A stretch of 64,000 nucleotides of DNA from an uncultured Alistipes sp. GTDB lineage: Bacteria; Bacteroidota; Bacteroidia; Bacteroidales; Rikenellaceae. The translations under genes were made by a program, and so were the position numbers. The stretch covers positions 1 to 64,000 of the forward strand of contig CAJTLJ010000011.1 of assembly GCA_910577475.1 (NCBI GenBank), written 5' to 3'. Shown here in pieces: positions 39,525 through 49,274 of the stretch. The first letter of the stretch is position 1. Each line of letters starts with the position of its first letter. The notes under the pieces are model-generated. The model had not been told where the DNA came from, did no database searches, and saw only the letters and a program-made list of their open reading frames with translations.

Positions 39525-41279
39525 CTACTCCCCGGGCTCGACCAGCGAGAGGAAGAGCTCGTCCAGCTGGCTCTGGTCCACACGACCCGGCGCGTCGAGC
39601 ATCACATCGCGGCCGGCGTTGTTCTTCGGGAAGGCGATGTAGTCGCGGATCGACTCCGAACCGCCGAAGAGCGAACACAGGCGGTCGAAACCGAAAGCCA
39701 GACCGCCGTGCGGGGGTGCACCGAATTTGAAGGCGTTCATCAGGAAACCGAACTGCTCCTGCGCCTTCTCGGGGGTAAAGCCCAGGCACTTGAAGATCGT
39801 GGCCTGCAGCTTGGCGTCGTGGATACGGATCGAGCCGCCGCCGATCTCGGTACCGTTGCAGACGAAATCGTAGGCGTTGGCCCGCACACGGCCCGGATCG
39901 CTCTCGAGGAACTCCACGTCCTCGGGCTTGGGCGAGGTGAAGGGGTGGTGCATGGCATAGAACCGCTGCGTCTCGTCATCCCACTCGAACATCGGGAAAT
40001 CGACCACCCACAGCGGGGCGAACTGCTGCGGGTCGCGCAGACCGAGCTGCTGGGCCACCTCCAGACGCAGGGCGCAGAGCTGGGCGAGGGCCTTGAACTT
40101 CTTGCCGCAGAGAATGAATACCATGTCGCCCGCGTTCGCGCCGCAGCGTCCGGCCATGGCGCGCACCTCCTCGGGCGAGTAGAACTTATCGACCGACGAC
40201 TTGACGCCGCCCTCCTCGACCCGGATCCAGATCAGCCCCTTGGCGCCCACCTGCGGACGCTTCACGAACTCGGTGAGGGCGTCGATCTGCTTGCGGGTGT
40301 AGACCGCGCAGCCCGGAGCGGCGAAACCGGTGATGTATTCGGCATCGTCGAATACGCCGAAGCCGTGCCCCTTCGCCAGATCGGTCAGATCGGAGAACTC
40401 CATGCCGAAGCGCAGGTCGGGCTTGTCGGAGCCGTACTTCTCCATCGCCTCGATCCAGGGCATGCGGCGGAAAGGCTCCGTGAAGTCGATGTGCATCACC
40501 TCGCGGAACATGTGCTTGGCCCACCGCTCGAAGACGTTCAGGATATCCTCCTGCTCGACGAACGACATCTCGCAGTCGATCTGGGTGAACTCGGGCTGCC
40601 GGTCGGCGCGCAGGTCCTCGTCGCGGAAACAGCGCACGATCTGGAAATACTTGTCGTAACCGGCCACCATGAGCAGCTGCTTGAGAGTCTGGGGCGACTG
40701 CGGCAGTGCGTAGAACTGATTGGGATTCATGCGGCTGGGGACGATGAAGTCGCGCGCGCCCTCGGGCGTGGAGCCCACCAGGTAAGGGGTTTCGATCTCG
40801 AGGAATCCCTCGGCGTCGAGGAACCGGCGGATCTCCTGTGCCATCTTGTGACGCAGGATCATGTTGCGCTGCAACGGCGCGCGGCGCAGATCGAGGTAGC
40901 GGTACTTCATGCGCAGATCGTCGCCGCCGTCCGACACCTCCTCGATGGTGAAGGGCGGGGTCTGCGCCTCGTTCAGGATGCGGAGCTCCGTCGCGGCCAC
41001 CTCGATGTCGCCCGTGGGCATCTTGGGATTCTTCGACGAACGCTCGACCACCCGCCCGGTGACCTGAAGCACGTACTCGCGGCCCAGACGGGCCGCCGCC
41101 TCCCTCGCCTCGGCCGGGGAGCCCTCCTCGACGACGATCTGCGTGATGCCGTAGCGGTCGCGCAGGTCGATGAAGGTCATGGCGCCCAGGTTGCGCACCT
41201 TCTGCACCCAACCCGCCAGCGTAACGGTTTCATTCACGTTCGCGGCTCGCAGAGAGCCGCAGGTATGTGTTCTGTACAT
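39525..41279 (-). CDS. aspS: Aspartate--tRNA ligase
   Basis: Class II synthetase charging tRNA-Asp. The 584-aa product has an N-terminal OB-fold (VTLAGWVQKVRNLGAMTFIDLRDRYG), class II motif 1 near the ETPYL region, motif 2 FRDEDLRADRQPEFTQIDCEMSF, the bacterial GAD insertion domain, and motif 3 GLAFGFDRL near the C-terminus. Divergent from tadA with promoters between. Confidence 0.97.
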   Translation of the reverse strand: MYRTHTCGSLRAANVNETVTLAGWVQKVRNLGAMTFIDLRDRYGITQIVVEEGSPAEAREAAARLGREYVLQVTGRVVERSSKNPKMPTGDIEVAATELRILNEAQTPPFTIEEVSDGGDDLRMKYRYLDLRRAPLQRNMILRHKMAQEIRRFLDAEGFLEIETPYLVGSTPEGARDFIVPSRMNPNQFYALPQSPQTLKQLLMVAGYDKYFQIVRCFRDEDLRADRQPEFTQIDCEMSFVEQEDILNVFERWAKHMFREVMHIDFTEPFRRMPWIEAMEKYGSDKPDLRFGMEFSDLTDLAKGHGFGVFDDAEYITGFAAPGCAVYTRKQIDALTEFVKRPQVGAKGLIWIRVEEGGVKSSVDKFYSPEEVRAMAGRCGANAGDMVFILCGKKFKALAQLCALRLEVAQQLGLRDPQQFAPLWVVDFPMFEWDDETQRFYAMHHPFTSPKPEDVEFLESDPGRVRANAYDFVCNGTEIGGGSIRIHDAKLQATIFKCLGFTPEKAQEQFGFLMNAFKFGAPPHGGLAFGFDRLCSLFGGSESIRDYIAFPKNNAGRDVMLDAPGRVDQSQLDELFLSLVEPGE

Positions 41280-41280
41280 G

Positions 41281-41332
41281 TTGTTTGGTATGTTTATTTT
41301 TGTTATCTTTGTTCTTGCAACTTACAAAGGTA
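41281..41332. promoter_or_regulatory. Divergent aspS/tadA promoters
   Basis: Rightward: TTG (41281-41283) and TATCTTTG (41304-41311), 20 bases apart, for tadA. Leftward: TACCTTTG (41332-41325), a -7 for aspS without a clear -33. Confidence 0.65.
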
Positions 41333-41341
41333 CGAAATTTA

Positions 41342-41791
41342 ATGGAGAATCGACGGATCGACGACGAAAAATTCATGCGCCAGGCACTAAACGAGGCCCG
41401 GCGGGCGTTCGAGCAGGAGGAGGTGCCCATCGGAGCGGTGATCGTGGCGGGCGACCGGGTGATCGGCCGGGGCCACAATCTGGTGGAGACGCTGCGGGAC
41501 GCTACGGCGCACGCCGAGATGCAGGCGCTGACGGCGGCGGCTTCGACTCTCGGCGGGAAATACCTGCAGGAGTGCACGCTCTACGTTACGGTCGAGCCCT
41601 GCGTGATGTGTGCCGGAGCGATTGCCTGGAGCCAGATCGGGAGCGTCGTGTGGGGCGCGGACGACCCGAAGAAGGGCTATCGCCGCTACTCGGAGCGGAT
41701 TTTCCTGCCGAAGGTACGGCTCCGGAGCGGAGTTCTGAAAGCGGAGTGCGAGGAGCTGATGGCACGATTTTTCGCGAAACTGCGGCGGTAG
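41342..41791 (+). CDS. tadA: tRNA-specific adenosine deaminase
   Basis: Makes inosine at wobble position 34 of tRNA-Arg. The 149-aa product has the zinc deaminase motifs HAEMQAL (residues 57-63, catalytic Glu) and VTVEPCVMCAGAI (two zinc Cys at about 87 and 90). The start is the ATG at 41342; in-frame codons upstream cross the promoter. The transcript leader is about 25 bases. Confidence 0.95.
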   Translation: MENRRIDDEKFMRQALNEARRAFEQEEVPIGAVIVAGDRVIGRGHNLVETLRDATAHAEMQALTAAASTLGGKYLQECTLYVTVEPCVMCAGAIAWSQIGSVVWGADDPKKGYRRYSERIFLPKVRLRSGVLKAECEELMARFFAKLRR

Positions 41792-41795
41792 GATT

Positions 41796-41825
41796 TTTGA
41801 AAATGATTTTTAATGGCTATATTTG
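41796..41825 (+). promoter_or_regulatory. Promoter of the TPR-protein gene
   Basis: TTTG (41796-41799) and TATATTTG (41818-41825), spacing 18. It leaves a long leader of about 75 bases. Confidence 0.55.
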
Positions 41826-41906
41826 CGCGAAATTGACCGGAGGCGGAGTCTTCGGATCGAGGACAAACAGAACGAAAACAACAAAATAATCAAACTGAAC
41901 TGAACT

Positions 41907-42851
41907 ATGAAAAAACTGTTTTTATCGGTTGCGGCCCTGATGGCGGTTTGCTCGCTGTCGGCCCAGAGCGTAACGGAACTCTACAACGAAGGCGTGACGG
42001 CATTCAAGGCGAAGGATTTCGCCGCCGCTGCCGCAGCTTTCGAAAAGACCATCGATGCCGGCATCGACTCGGAGGATCAGAACGAACAGAATCTGGCGAC
42101 CACGGCCAAATCGATGATGCCGAAATGCTACTTCCAGCTCGGCGGCCGCGCCATGATGGCGAAGAACTACGACGACGCCATCGAGAACTTCACCAAATCG
42201 GTCGAACTGGCCGAGCTCTACGGCGACGACGTCCAGGCCGCCAAGTCGAAGGGATTCATCGGCAAGTCCTACGCAGCGAAGGGCGGCGAGCCGTTCAACA
42301 ATCAGAAGTACGCCGAAGCAGCCGTCATCTTCGAGAAGGGCTATGCCGCCGATCCGAAGAATGCGCAGATGGCCAACTGGCTGGCTACCTGCTACTGCGA
42401 GACCGGACGTTACGCCGAGGGTCTGGCTATCCTGAAGAAGGTGGGCTCCAACCCCAACCCCAAATATGCCACCGAGGCCGCCGAGGCCAGAAACCTGAGC
42501 GCCATGTACACCAACAACATGGTGGCCGGATTCCAGCAGAACAACGACTACGACGGCATGATCGCCGTAGCCGAGCAGATGCTGGCCGAGGATGCCGAGA
42601 GCCCCGTCGCACACAAGATCCGCGTGCAGGCCTACGACGGCAAGAAGGACTATAACAAGGTGATCGAGCTGGCCGACGCCGCTGCCGCCTTGCAGACCGA
42701 TCCCGAAGATGCCAGCTACATCTACTACCTCCAGGGTTCGGCCTACAACGCCAAGGAGATGAAGCCCCAGGCCATCGCCGCGCTGAAGAAGGTAACGGCC
42801 GGTTCGTCGGTCGATGCCGCCAAAGCCGCCATCGCCGAGCTGTCGAAATAA
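41907..42851 (+). CDS. Secreted tetratricopeptide-repeat protein
   Basis: The 314-aa product has a signal peptide (residues 1-19, cleaved after LSAQ) followed by TPR helical pairs: LYNEGVTAFKAKDFAAAAAAFEKTI, the AMMAKNYDDAIENFTKSVELAE repeat, KYAEAAVIFEKGYAADP, and later repeats to the end. It should be periplasmic and act as a binding or assembly scaffold; no specific partner is indicated. Monocistronic, with its own promoter and a strong terminator. Confidence 0.88.
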   Translation: MKKLFLSVAALMAVCSLSAQSVTELYNEGVTAFKAKDFAAAAAAFEKTIDAGIDSEDQNEQNLATTAKSMMPKCYFQLGGRAMMAKNYDDAIENFTKSVELAELYGDDVQAAKSKGFIGKSYAAKGGEPFNNQKYAEAAVIFEKGYAADPKNAQMANWLATCYCETGRYAEGLAILKKVGSNPNPKYATEAAEARNLSAMYTNNMVAGFQQNNDYDGMIAVAEQMLAEDAESPVAHKIRVQAYDGKKDYNKVIELADAAAALQTDPEDASYIYYLQGSAYNAKEMKPQAIAALKKVTAGSSVDAAKAAIAELSK

Positions 42852-42866
42852 GCCGCAGCACGAGCA

Positions 42867-42900
42867 TGAAAAGGGCTGCCCTTCGGGGCAGCCCTTTTCA
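42867..42900 (+). terminator. Terminator of the TPR-protein gene
   Basis: TGAAAAGGGCTGCCC-TTCG-GGGCAGCCCTTTTCA, a perfect stem with a UUCG tetraloop and its own A/T flanks. Confidence 0.9.
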
Positions 42901-43297
42901 TTATTGTCCGGTGCCGTGCGCACTGCGGGGATGTTTCGGGAAGGCGGATGCTCCGGAAGGTCGAGACCTTTCGACTTCGCACCCGAAGGCGCTCCGCTCA
43001 AGGTGACAGAGAGGCTGTCATCCCGAGTGTAGCGCAGCGGAATCGAGGGATCTCGACGGAGCGCTATGCAAACCATTACGAACCGCAACGGCGAATATTA
43101 CGCCATGTCGAGATGTCTCGACTGCGGGGCAAAGCCCCTCCGCTCGACATGACATGCTTTTTTGTCACCCCGAGCTTGTCGAGGGATCTCGACGGAGCAC
43201 TATGCGAACCATTACGAACCGCAATGATGGATGTTCCGGGAGATCGAGACCTTTCGACTACGGGCTTCGCCCTCCGCTCAAGATGACAGAGAAGAGT
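42901..43297. repeat. Cluster of dispersed intergenic repeats
   Basis: The same family as at 5.6-6.3 kb. Two copies of a roughly 44-bp unit (GAGGGATCTCGACGGAGC...ATTACGAACCGCAA) lie near 43045 and 43182. Copies of the GTCGAGATGTCTCGACTGCGG...CTCGACATGACA unit lie near 43107-43152, and partial ones near 42957-43006 and 43240-43285. No credible gene is present. Confidence 0.8.
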
Positions 43298-44206
43298 TCA
43301 GCGGCCGAGGTTCCGGCGAATGCGCTCCAGACCGCTGCGGGTGAGGGGCGTCAGGCCGAATGCGGCATCGAACTCCTCCTCCGTCATGCGCAGCCACCGC
43401 TCGCAGTCAAATGCCAGCGGATCGAGCGGCGAGCGGAAGGCGGGGTGCGATGCCAGCGGTGTGCGGAGGTTGTACGGACAACAGCTCTGGCAGCAGTCGC
43501 AGCCGAAGATCCAGCCGTGCAGACTGCGGGGAGCGACACCGGCGGCATTCTCGACGGTATGGCACGAGATACAGCGGCCGGCATCGATCGTGCGCTCCCC
43601 GCATACGGCCCCTGTCGGACAATGCTCCACACAGGCCCGGCAACTGCCGCAGCGGGATTCGGAGAAGGGTTCGTCGTAGCGGTCGCACGGTTCGGTGAGG
43701 ACCACCTCGCCCAACAGGACGAAGCTGCCGAACTGCGGCGTGACGAGCAGGGACTGGCGACCGATCCAGCCGAGCCCCGCCTCGACGGCGAGCCGCTTCT
43801 CCACCAGCGGAGCCGAGTCGGTGAAGGCCCGTCCCTGCAAGGCGGGATAGCGCTCCCGAAGCCGCAGCAGCAGGGTGCGGAGCATCTCCTTGAGTGTCCG
43901 GTGATAATCGCGATTGAGGGCGTAGCTGGCTATTTTCGCCGGCCATTCGTCAGCATAGCCCAGACTGAATGCGTTTTTATAGTTGACGGCGCACACCGCG
44001 ACGCTCTGCGCCCCCTCGACCAGCCGGCGCGGATCGAACCGTTTGTCGAGATTCCGCTCCAGATAGTGCAGGTCCGCCTGACGCCCCGCCGCGAGCCAGT
44101 CGCGGAACCGGCGTTCGGTCTCCTCCAGCCGGCGGCAGGGAGCGATTCCGCAGAGGTCGAACCCAATTTCCGCGGCCGTTTCTTTTATCTCTTTGGCGCT
44201 TAACAT
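43298..44206 (-). CDS. queG: Epoxyqueuosine reductase
   Basis: Last step of queuosine synthesis in tRNA, a cobalamin and Fe-S enzyme. The 302-aa product has the N-terminal DUF1730 region, GWIGRQSLLVTPQFGSFVLLGEV, and two 4Fe-4S motifs: CGSCRACVEHCP (about residue 187) and a second set with CDCCQSCCPYN (about 240) plus an upstream Cys (RCISCHT). The short form lacks the C-terminal HEAT-like extension seen in some QueG. Its B12 need fits the B12-dependent nrdJ in this window. Confidence 0.95.
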   Translation of the reverse strand: MLSAKEIKETAAEIGFDLCGIAPCRRLEETERRFRDWLAAGRQADLHYLERNLDKRFDPRRLVEGAQSVAVCAVNYKNAFSLGYADEWPAKIASYALNRDYHRTLKEMLRTLLLRLRERYPALQGRAFTDSAPLVEKRLAVEAGLGWIGRQSLLVTPQFGSFVLLGEVVLTEPCDRYDEPFSESRCGSCRACVEHCPTGAVCGERTIDAGRCISCHTVENAAGVAPRSLHGWIFGCDCCQSCCPYNLRTPLASHPAFRSPLDPLAFDCERWLRMTEEEFDAAFGLTPLTRSGLERIRRNLGR

Positions 44207-44220
44207 GGCTAATTTCCCCT

Positions 44221-44258
44221 CAAAAATAGTATTTTTTGCGGATTTTTTCGTACTTTTG
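44221..44258. promoter_or_regulatory. Divergent -7 elements, queG and acyl-CoA ligase
   Basis: Leftward TATTTTTG (44228-44221) faces queG. Rightward TACTTTTG (44251-44258) faces the ligase. The -33 boxes are unclear. Confidence 0.45.
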
Positions 44259-44297
44259 TGCTGAAATTTGCGTTTTTACAGCAAAAACAATTACGGA

Positions 44298-45947
44298 ATG
44301 AAGACCCTGAAAACGCTCTACGAGCTGGTAAAAAACAGCGTAGAAACTTTTGCCTCCCGCACGGCATTCGTCATGCTCGGCGGTGAAGAGGTAACCTATG
44401 AAGAGGTCGGAAAACGGATCGAACATGTACAGGAGCTGCTGCTCGGAGCCGGCCTGAAGCCCGGCGACAAGGTCGCCCTGCTGAGCAGCAACATGCCCAA
44501 CTGGGGCGTATGCTATCTGGCCGTCACAACGGCCGGCATGGTCGCCGTACCCATATTGCCCGACTTCACGACCGAAGAACTCGACATGATCATCGAACAC
44601 TCGGAAGCGAAGGCACTCATGGTTTCGGACAAGCTCTTCACGAAAATCTCGAAGCCGACCATCGACCGGCTGAACATCGTGATCCGCACCAAGAATCTCA
44701 AGGCCCTGAGCCAGAATGTAAAGGCCCAGGGAGAGAAACGCATCCCCGCTCCGGAGGACCTGGCCGTGGTGATCTACACCTCGGGCACCACCTCGAAGCC
44801 CAAGGGAGTCATGCTCTCCCATGCCGCCCTCTGCGCCCAGGTGGATATGGACTACGAGATTTTCCCCATCGACGGCAGCGACGTCTTTCTCTCGGTGCTG
44901 CCCTTGTCGCACACCTACGAGTGCTCGATCGGACTGATCTACGCCCTCTCGAAGGGTGCCAAGGTGGTCTATCTGGACCGGCCGCCCACGGCCGCGGCCC
45001 TGATGCCCGCCCTCAAGCAGGTGCGCCCCACCGTGATGCTGATCGTGCCGCTGGTGATCGAGAAGATCTACAAGCATCAGGTGCAGGCCAAGTTCAACTC
45101 CACGGCCTTCTGGCGGACGGTCACCCGACCGGCCTTTCTGCGCCGCTATTTCCACCGCATCGCCGGTCGCAAGCTGATGAAGGTATTCGGAAACCGGCTG
45201 CGCTTCCTGGGCATCGGCGGCGCCAAGCTCGACGCCGATACGGAGCGTTTCCTCCTGGAGGCCCGACTGCCCTACGCCATCGGTTACGGTCTGACCGAAA
45301 CGGCCCCGCTGCTGGCCGGAGCCACCCCCGACGCCGTGCGGCTGGGATCCACGGGCACGGCCGCGCCGGGCGTGGTGCTGCGGCTGGACAACATCAACCC
45401 CGATACCCGGCAGGGCGAGATCGTAGCCAAGACCCCCAGTGTCATGCTCGGATACTACAAGAATCCGGAGTCGACGAAGGAGGCCTTCACGGCCGACGGC
45501 TGGTTCCGCACGGGCGACCTGGGCGAGTTGGGCGAGGACGGCTACCTCTATATCAAAGGGCGGTTGAAGAACATGATCGTAGGCCCGAGCGGCGAGAACA
45601 TCTACCCCGAGGATATCGAAACCGTGCTGAATTCGCACGTCTGCGTCGCCGACTCCATCGTCACGCAGCAGGAGGGCCGTCTGGTCGCCCTGGTGCACTA
45701 CAACACCGAACAGCTCGAAGCCAAGTTCGACGAGTGGCGCGACGAGTGGGAGAACAAGAAGGGCGAGTGGGAGCGCCGCAAGGAGGAGTTCAAAAAGGAG
45801 TTGCTGGAGTATGTGAACTCGAAGGTCAACCGATTCTCGCGCATCTCCGAGGTGGTCGAGGAGAAGGATGAGTTCGTCCGCACCCCGACCCAGAAGATCC
45901 GCCGCTTCCTCTACACGAAACGCGAAGCGAACGGCTCGAAGCAATAG
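44298..45947 (+). CDS. AMP-binding long-chain acyl-CoA ligase
   Basis: A 549-aa ANL-superfamily adenylating enzyme. It has the phosphate-loop motif VVIYTSGTTSKPKGVMLSH (about 165), YGLTETAPLLAGAT (A5-type), the adenine/ribose motif GWFRTGDLGELGEDGYLYIKGRLKNMI and a C-terminal cap with the PTQKIRR lysine. Fatty acid activation for lipid synthesis or degradation is the usual role in this subgroup; chain length is unknown. The start is the ATG at 44298, since the longer frame would need a TTG at 44268. Confidence 0.9.
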   Translation: MKTLKTLYELVKNSVETFASRTAFVMLGGEEVTYEEVGKRIEHVQELLLGAGLKPGDKVALLSSNMPNWGVCYLAVTTAGMVAVPILPDFTTEELDMIIEHSEAKALMVSDKLFTKISKPTIDRLNIVIRTKNLKALSQNVKAQGEKRIPAPEDLAVVIYTSGTTSKPKGVMLSHAALCAQVDMDYEIFPIDGSDVFLSVLPLSHTYECSIGLIYALSKGAKVVYLDRPPTAAALMPALKQVRPTVMLIVPLVIEKIYKHQVQAKFNSTAFWRTVTRPAFLRRYFHRIAGRKLMKVFGNRLRFLGIGGAKLDADTERFLLEARLPYAIGYGLTETAPLLAGATPDAVRLGSTGTAAPGVVLRLDNINPDTRQGEIVAKTPSVMLGYYKNPESTKEAFTADGWFRTGDLGELGEDGYLYIKGRLKNMIVGPSGENIYPEDIETVLNSHVCVADSIVTQQEGRLVALVHYNTEQLEAKFDEWRDEWENKKGEWERRKEEFKKELLEYVNSKVNRFSRISEVVEEKDEFVRTPTQKIRRFLYTKREANGSKQ

Positions 45948-46004
45948 CCCCGATTTTTTTGCGGCGGAATCGCCCGATTGCCCGCTGCCGATTCATACAA
46001 ACCT

Positions 46005-46047
46005 ATGGAGCGTGCCGAAATTCATATTTCGGCACGCTCCATTTTTA
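46005..46047 (+). terminator. Terminator of the acyl-CoA ligase gene
   Basis: ATGGAGCGTGCCGAAAT and its perfect complement with a TCAT loop, followed by TTTTTA. Confidence 0.9.
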
Positions 46048-46051
46048 TTAT

Positions 46052-46094
46052 CCCTCCCGGTGCGACGACGAATGTCGCATCGGGAGGGGGGGGG
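46052..46094. other. Hairpin ending in a G9 tract
   Basis: CCCTCCCGGTGCGAC and GTCGCATCGGGAGGG form a near-perfect stem with a 6-base loop. The right arm runs on into nine consecutive G (46086-46094). It lies between the ligase terminator and a short repeat block (about 46100-46160, ending in the CTCAACATGACA unit). No gene. Confidence 0.6.
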
Positions 46095-46266
46095 CATGTT
46101 GCGCACCCTCGGGATGTTCCGGCTGCAGGACTTGCGCCCCTCCGCTCAACATGACAGCGACAGAACGACCGTGAATTGCTCGGGGTGGTGCTCCGCTCCA
46201 GGAGCCGACAGACAAATGCGGAATCGAGCGACAGCATTTCTCTTTGCCCATTATTTTTTCGCCCCA

Positions 46267-46284
46267 TTGTGAATAAATTCACAA
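46267..46284. promoter_or_regulatory. Rex-type operator at the korAB promoter
   Basis: TTGTGAATAAATTCACAA is a perfect match to the known Rex site TTGTGAA-N4-TTCACAA. It ends 8 bases before the TATCTTTG -7 element and covers the -33 position, so a bound repressor would block RNA polymerase. Rex releases DNA when NADH is high, which would tie korAB to redox state. That Rex acts here is inference. Confidence 0.75.
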
Positions 46285-46292
46285 TAAAGTTA

Positions 46293-46300
46293 TATCTTTG
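46293..46300 (+). promoter_or_regulatory. korAB -7 element
   Basis: TATCTTTG, 33 bases before the korA ATG; the -33 region lies within the palindrome at 46267-46284. Confidence 0.7.
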
Positions 46301-46333
46301 TAAGAAGTTAAATCTAACCTAACGATTTCTGAC

Positions 46334-48178
<1,845 letters not shown>

Positions 48179-48183
48179 TCGTT

Positions 48184-49215
48184 ATGGCACAATACAACTA
48201 TACACAGGCTGATTTCAAGAGCGACCAGGAGGTCCGCTGGTGTCCGGGCTGCGGCGACCACGCCATTTTGAGCGCCGTGCAGCGCGCCCTGCCCCAGGTG
48301 GCCGACCTGACCGACACGCCCCACCACCTCTTCACCTTCGTTTCGGGCATCGGCTGTTCGTCGCGCTTCATCTACTACATGCGCACCTTCGGATTCCACT
48401 CCGTGCACGGACGCGCCAACGCTGTGGCTACGGGCGTGAAGACGGCCAATCCGGCCCTGAACGTATGGGTGACGACGGGCGACGGCGACTCGCTGGCTAT
48501 CGGCGGCAACCACTTCATCCACGCCATCCGCCGCAACGTCGACCTGAACGTCATTCTCTTCAACAACGAGATCTACGGCCTCACAAAGGGCCAGTACTCG
48601 CCCACCTCGAAACTGGGCAAGATCACCAAGACCTCGCCCTACGGAACGGTGGAGAAGCCCTTCAATCCGGGCGAACTGGTGATCGGCGCCAAGGGCACCT
48701 TCTTCGCCCGCTCGATCGACATGGAGATGCCGACCACCCAGGAGTGTCTGGTAGCCGCCGCCCGCCACAAGGGCATGTCGGTCGTGGAGGTGATGCAGAA
48801 CTGCGTGATCTTCAACGACAAGACCCATGCCGATTTCGCGGCCGACAAGGCCACGCGCGCCGAGCGGACCATCACCCTGCGCCACGGCGAGAAGATGCTC
48901 TTCGGTCCCGACCGCAAGAAGGGGCTGGTGTTCGAGGATATGAAGCTGAAGGTGGTGACCGTCGGCGAGGAAGGCTACACGCTCGACGACATCCTCACCC
49001 ACGATGCCCACACGAAGGATACCACGCTCCACGTACAACTGGCTGCGATGAAATATCCGGAATACCCCGTCGCCGTGGGTGTGATCCGCGAGGTGGAGGA
49101 GCCCACGGTCTACGACCGCGAAGTGGCCCGCCAGGTCGAGGAGGTGAAAGCCAAGAGCCCGATCCGCTGCGTGGACGACCTGCTGCGCTCGGGCGAAACC
49201 TGGAAGGTGGAGTAA
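48184..49215 (+). CDS. korB: 2-oxoacid:ferredoxin oxidoreductase beta subunit
   Basis: TPP-binding subunit, 343 aa. It shows VRWCPGCGDHAIL (Fe-S and TPP region), GIGCSSRFIYYM, the TPP motif GDGDSLAIGGNHFIHAIRRN...NNEIYGLTKGQYSPTS, and the ENCVIF-like QNCVIFN. The start is the ATG at 48184, 5 bases after korA. No separate ferredoxin or delta subunit is adjacent. Ends at a strong hairpin shared with rmuC. Confidence 0.94.
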   Translation: MAQYNYTQADFKSDQEVRWCPGCGDHAILSAVQRALPQVADLTDTPHHLFTFVSGIGCSSRFIYYMRTFGFHSVHGRANAVATGVKTANPALNVWVTTGDGDSLAIGGNHFIHAIRRNVDLNVILFNNEIYGLTKGQYSPTSKLGKITKTSPYGTVEKPFNPGELVIGAKGTFFARSIDMEMPTTQECLVAAARHKGMSVVEVMQNCVIFNDKTHADFAADKATRAERTITLRHGEKMLFGPDRKKGLVFEDMKLKVVTVGEEGYTLDDILTHDAHTKDTTLHVQLAAMKYPEYPVAVGVIREVEEPTVYDREVARQVEEVKAKSPIRCVDDLLRSGETWKVE

Positions 49216-49224
49216 CTTGCCTAT

Positions 49225-49269
49225 CCTATGTCGAAAAGGGGACCCGGCGGGTCCCCTTTTCGACATAGG
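49225..49269. terminator. Shared bidirectional terminator, korB/rmuC
   Basis: CCTATGTCGAAAAGGGGACCC and its complement form a perfect stem of about 20 bp with a GGCG loop between the convergent stops of korB and rmuC. A/T tracts lie within the stem. Confidence 0.8.
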
Positions 49270-49274
49270 GCAAG

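Noticed and set aside
43045..43230. Possible CRISPR-like repeat pair
   Set aside because: Only two imperfect copies about 137 bases apart, no regular spacers, and the unit also occurs in dispersed form.
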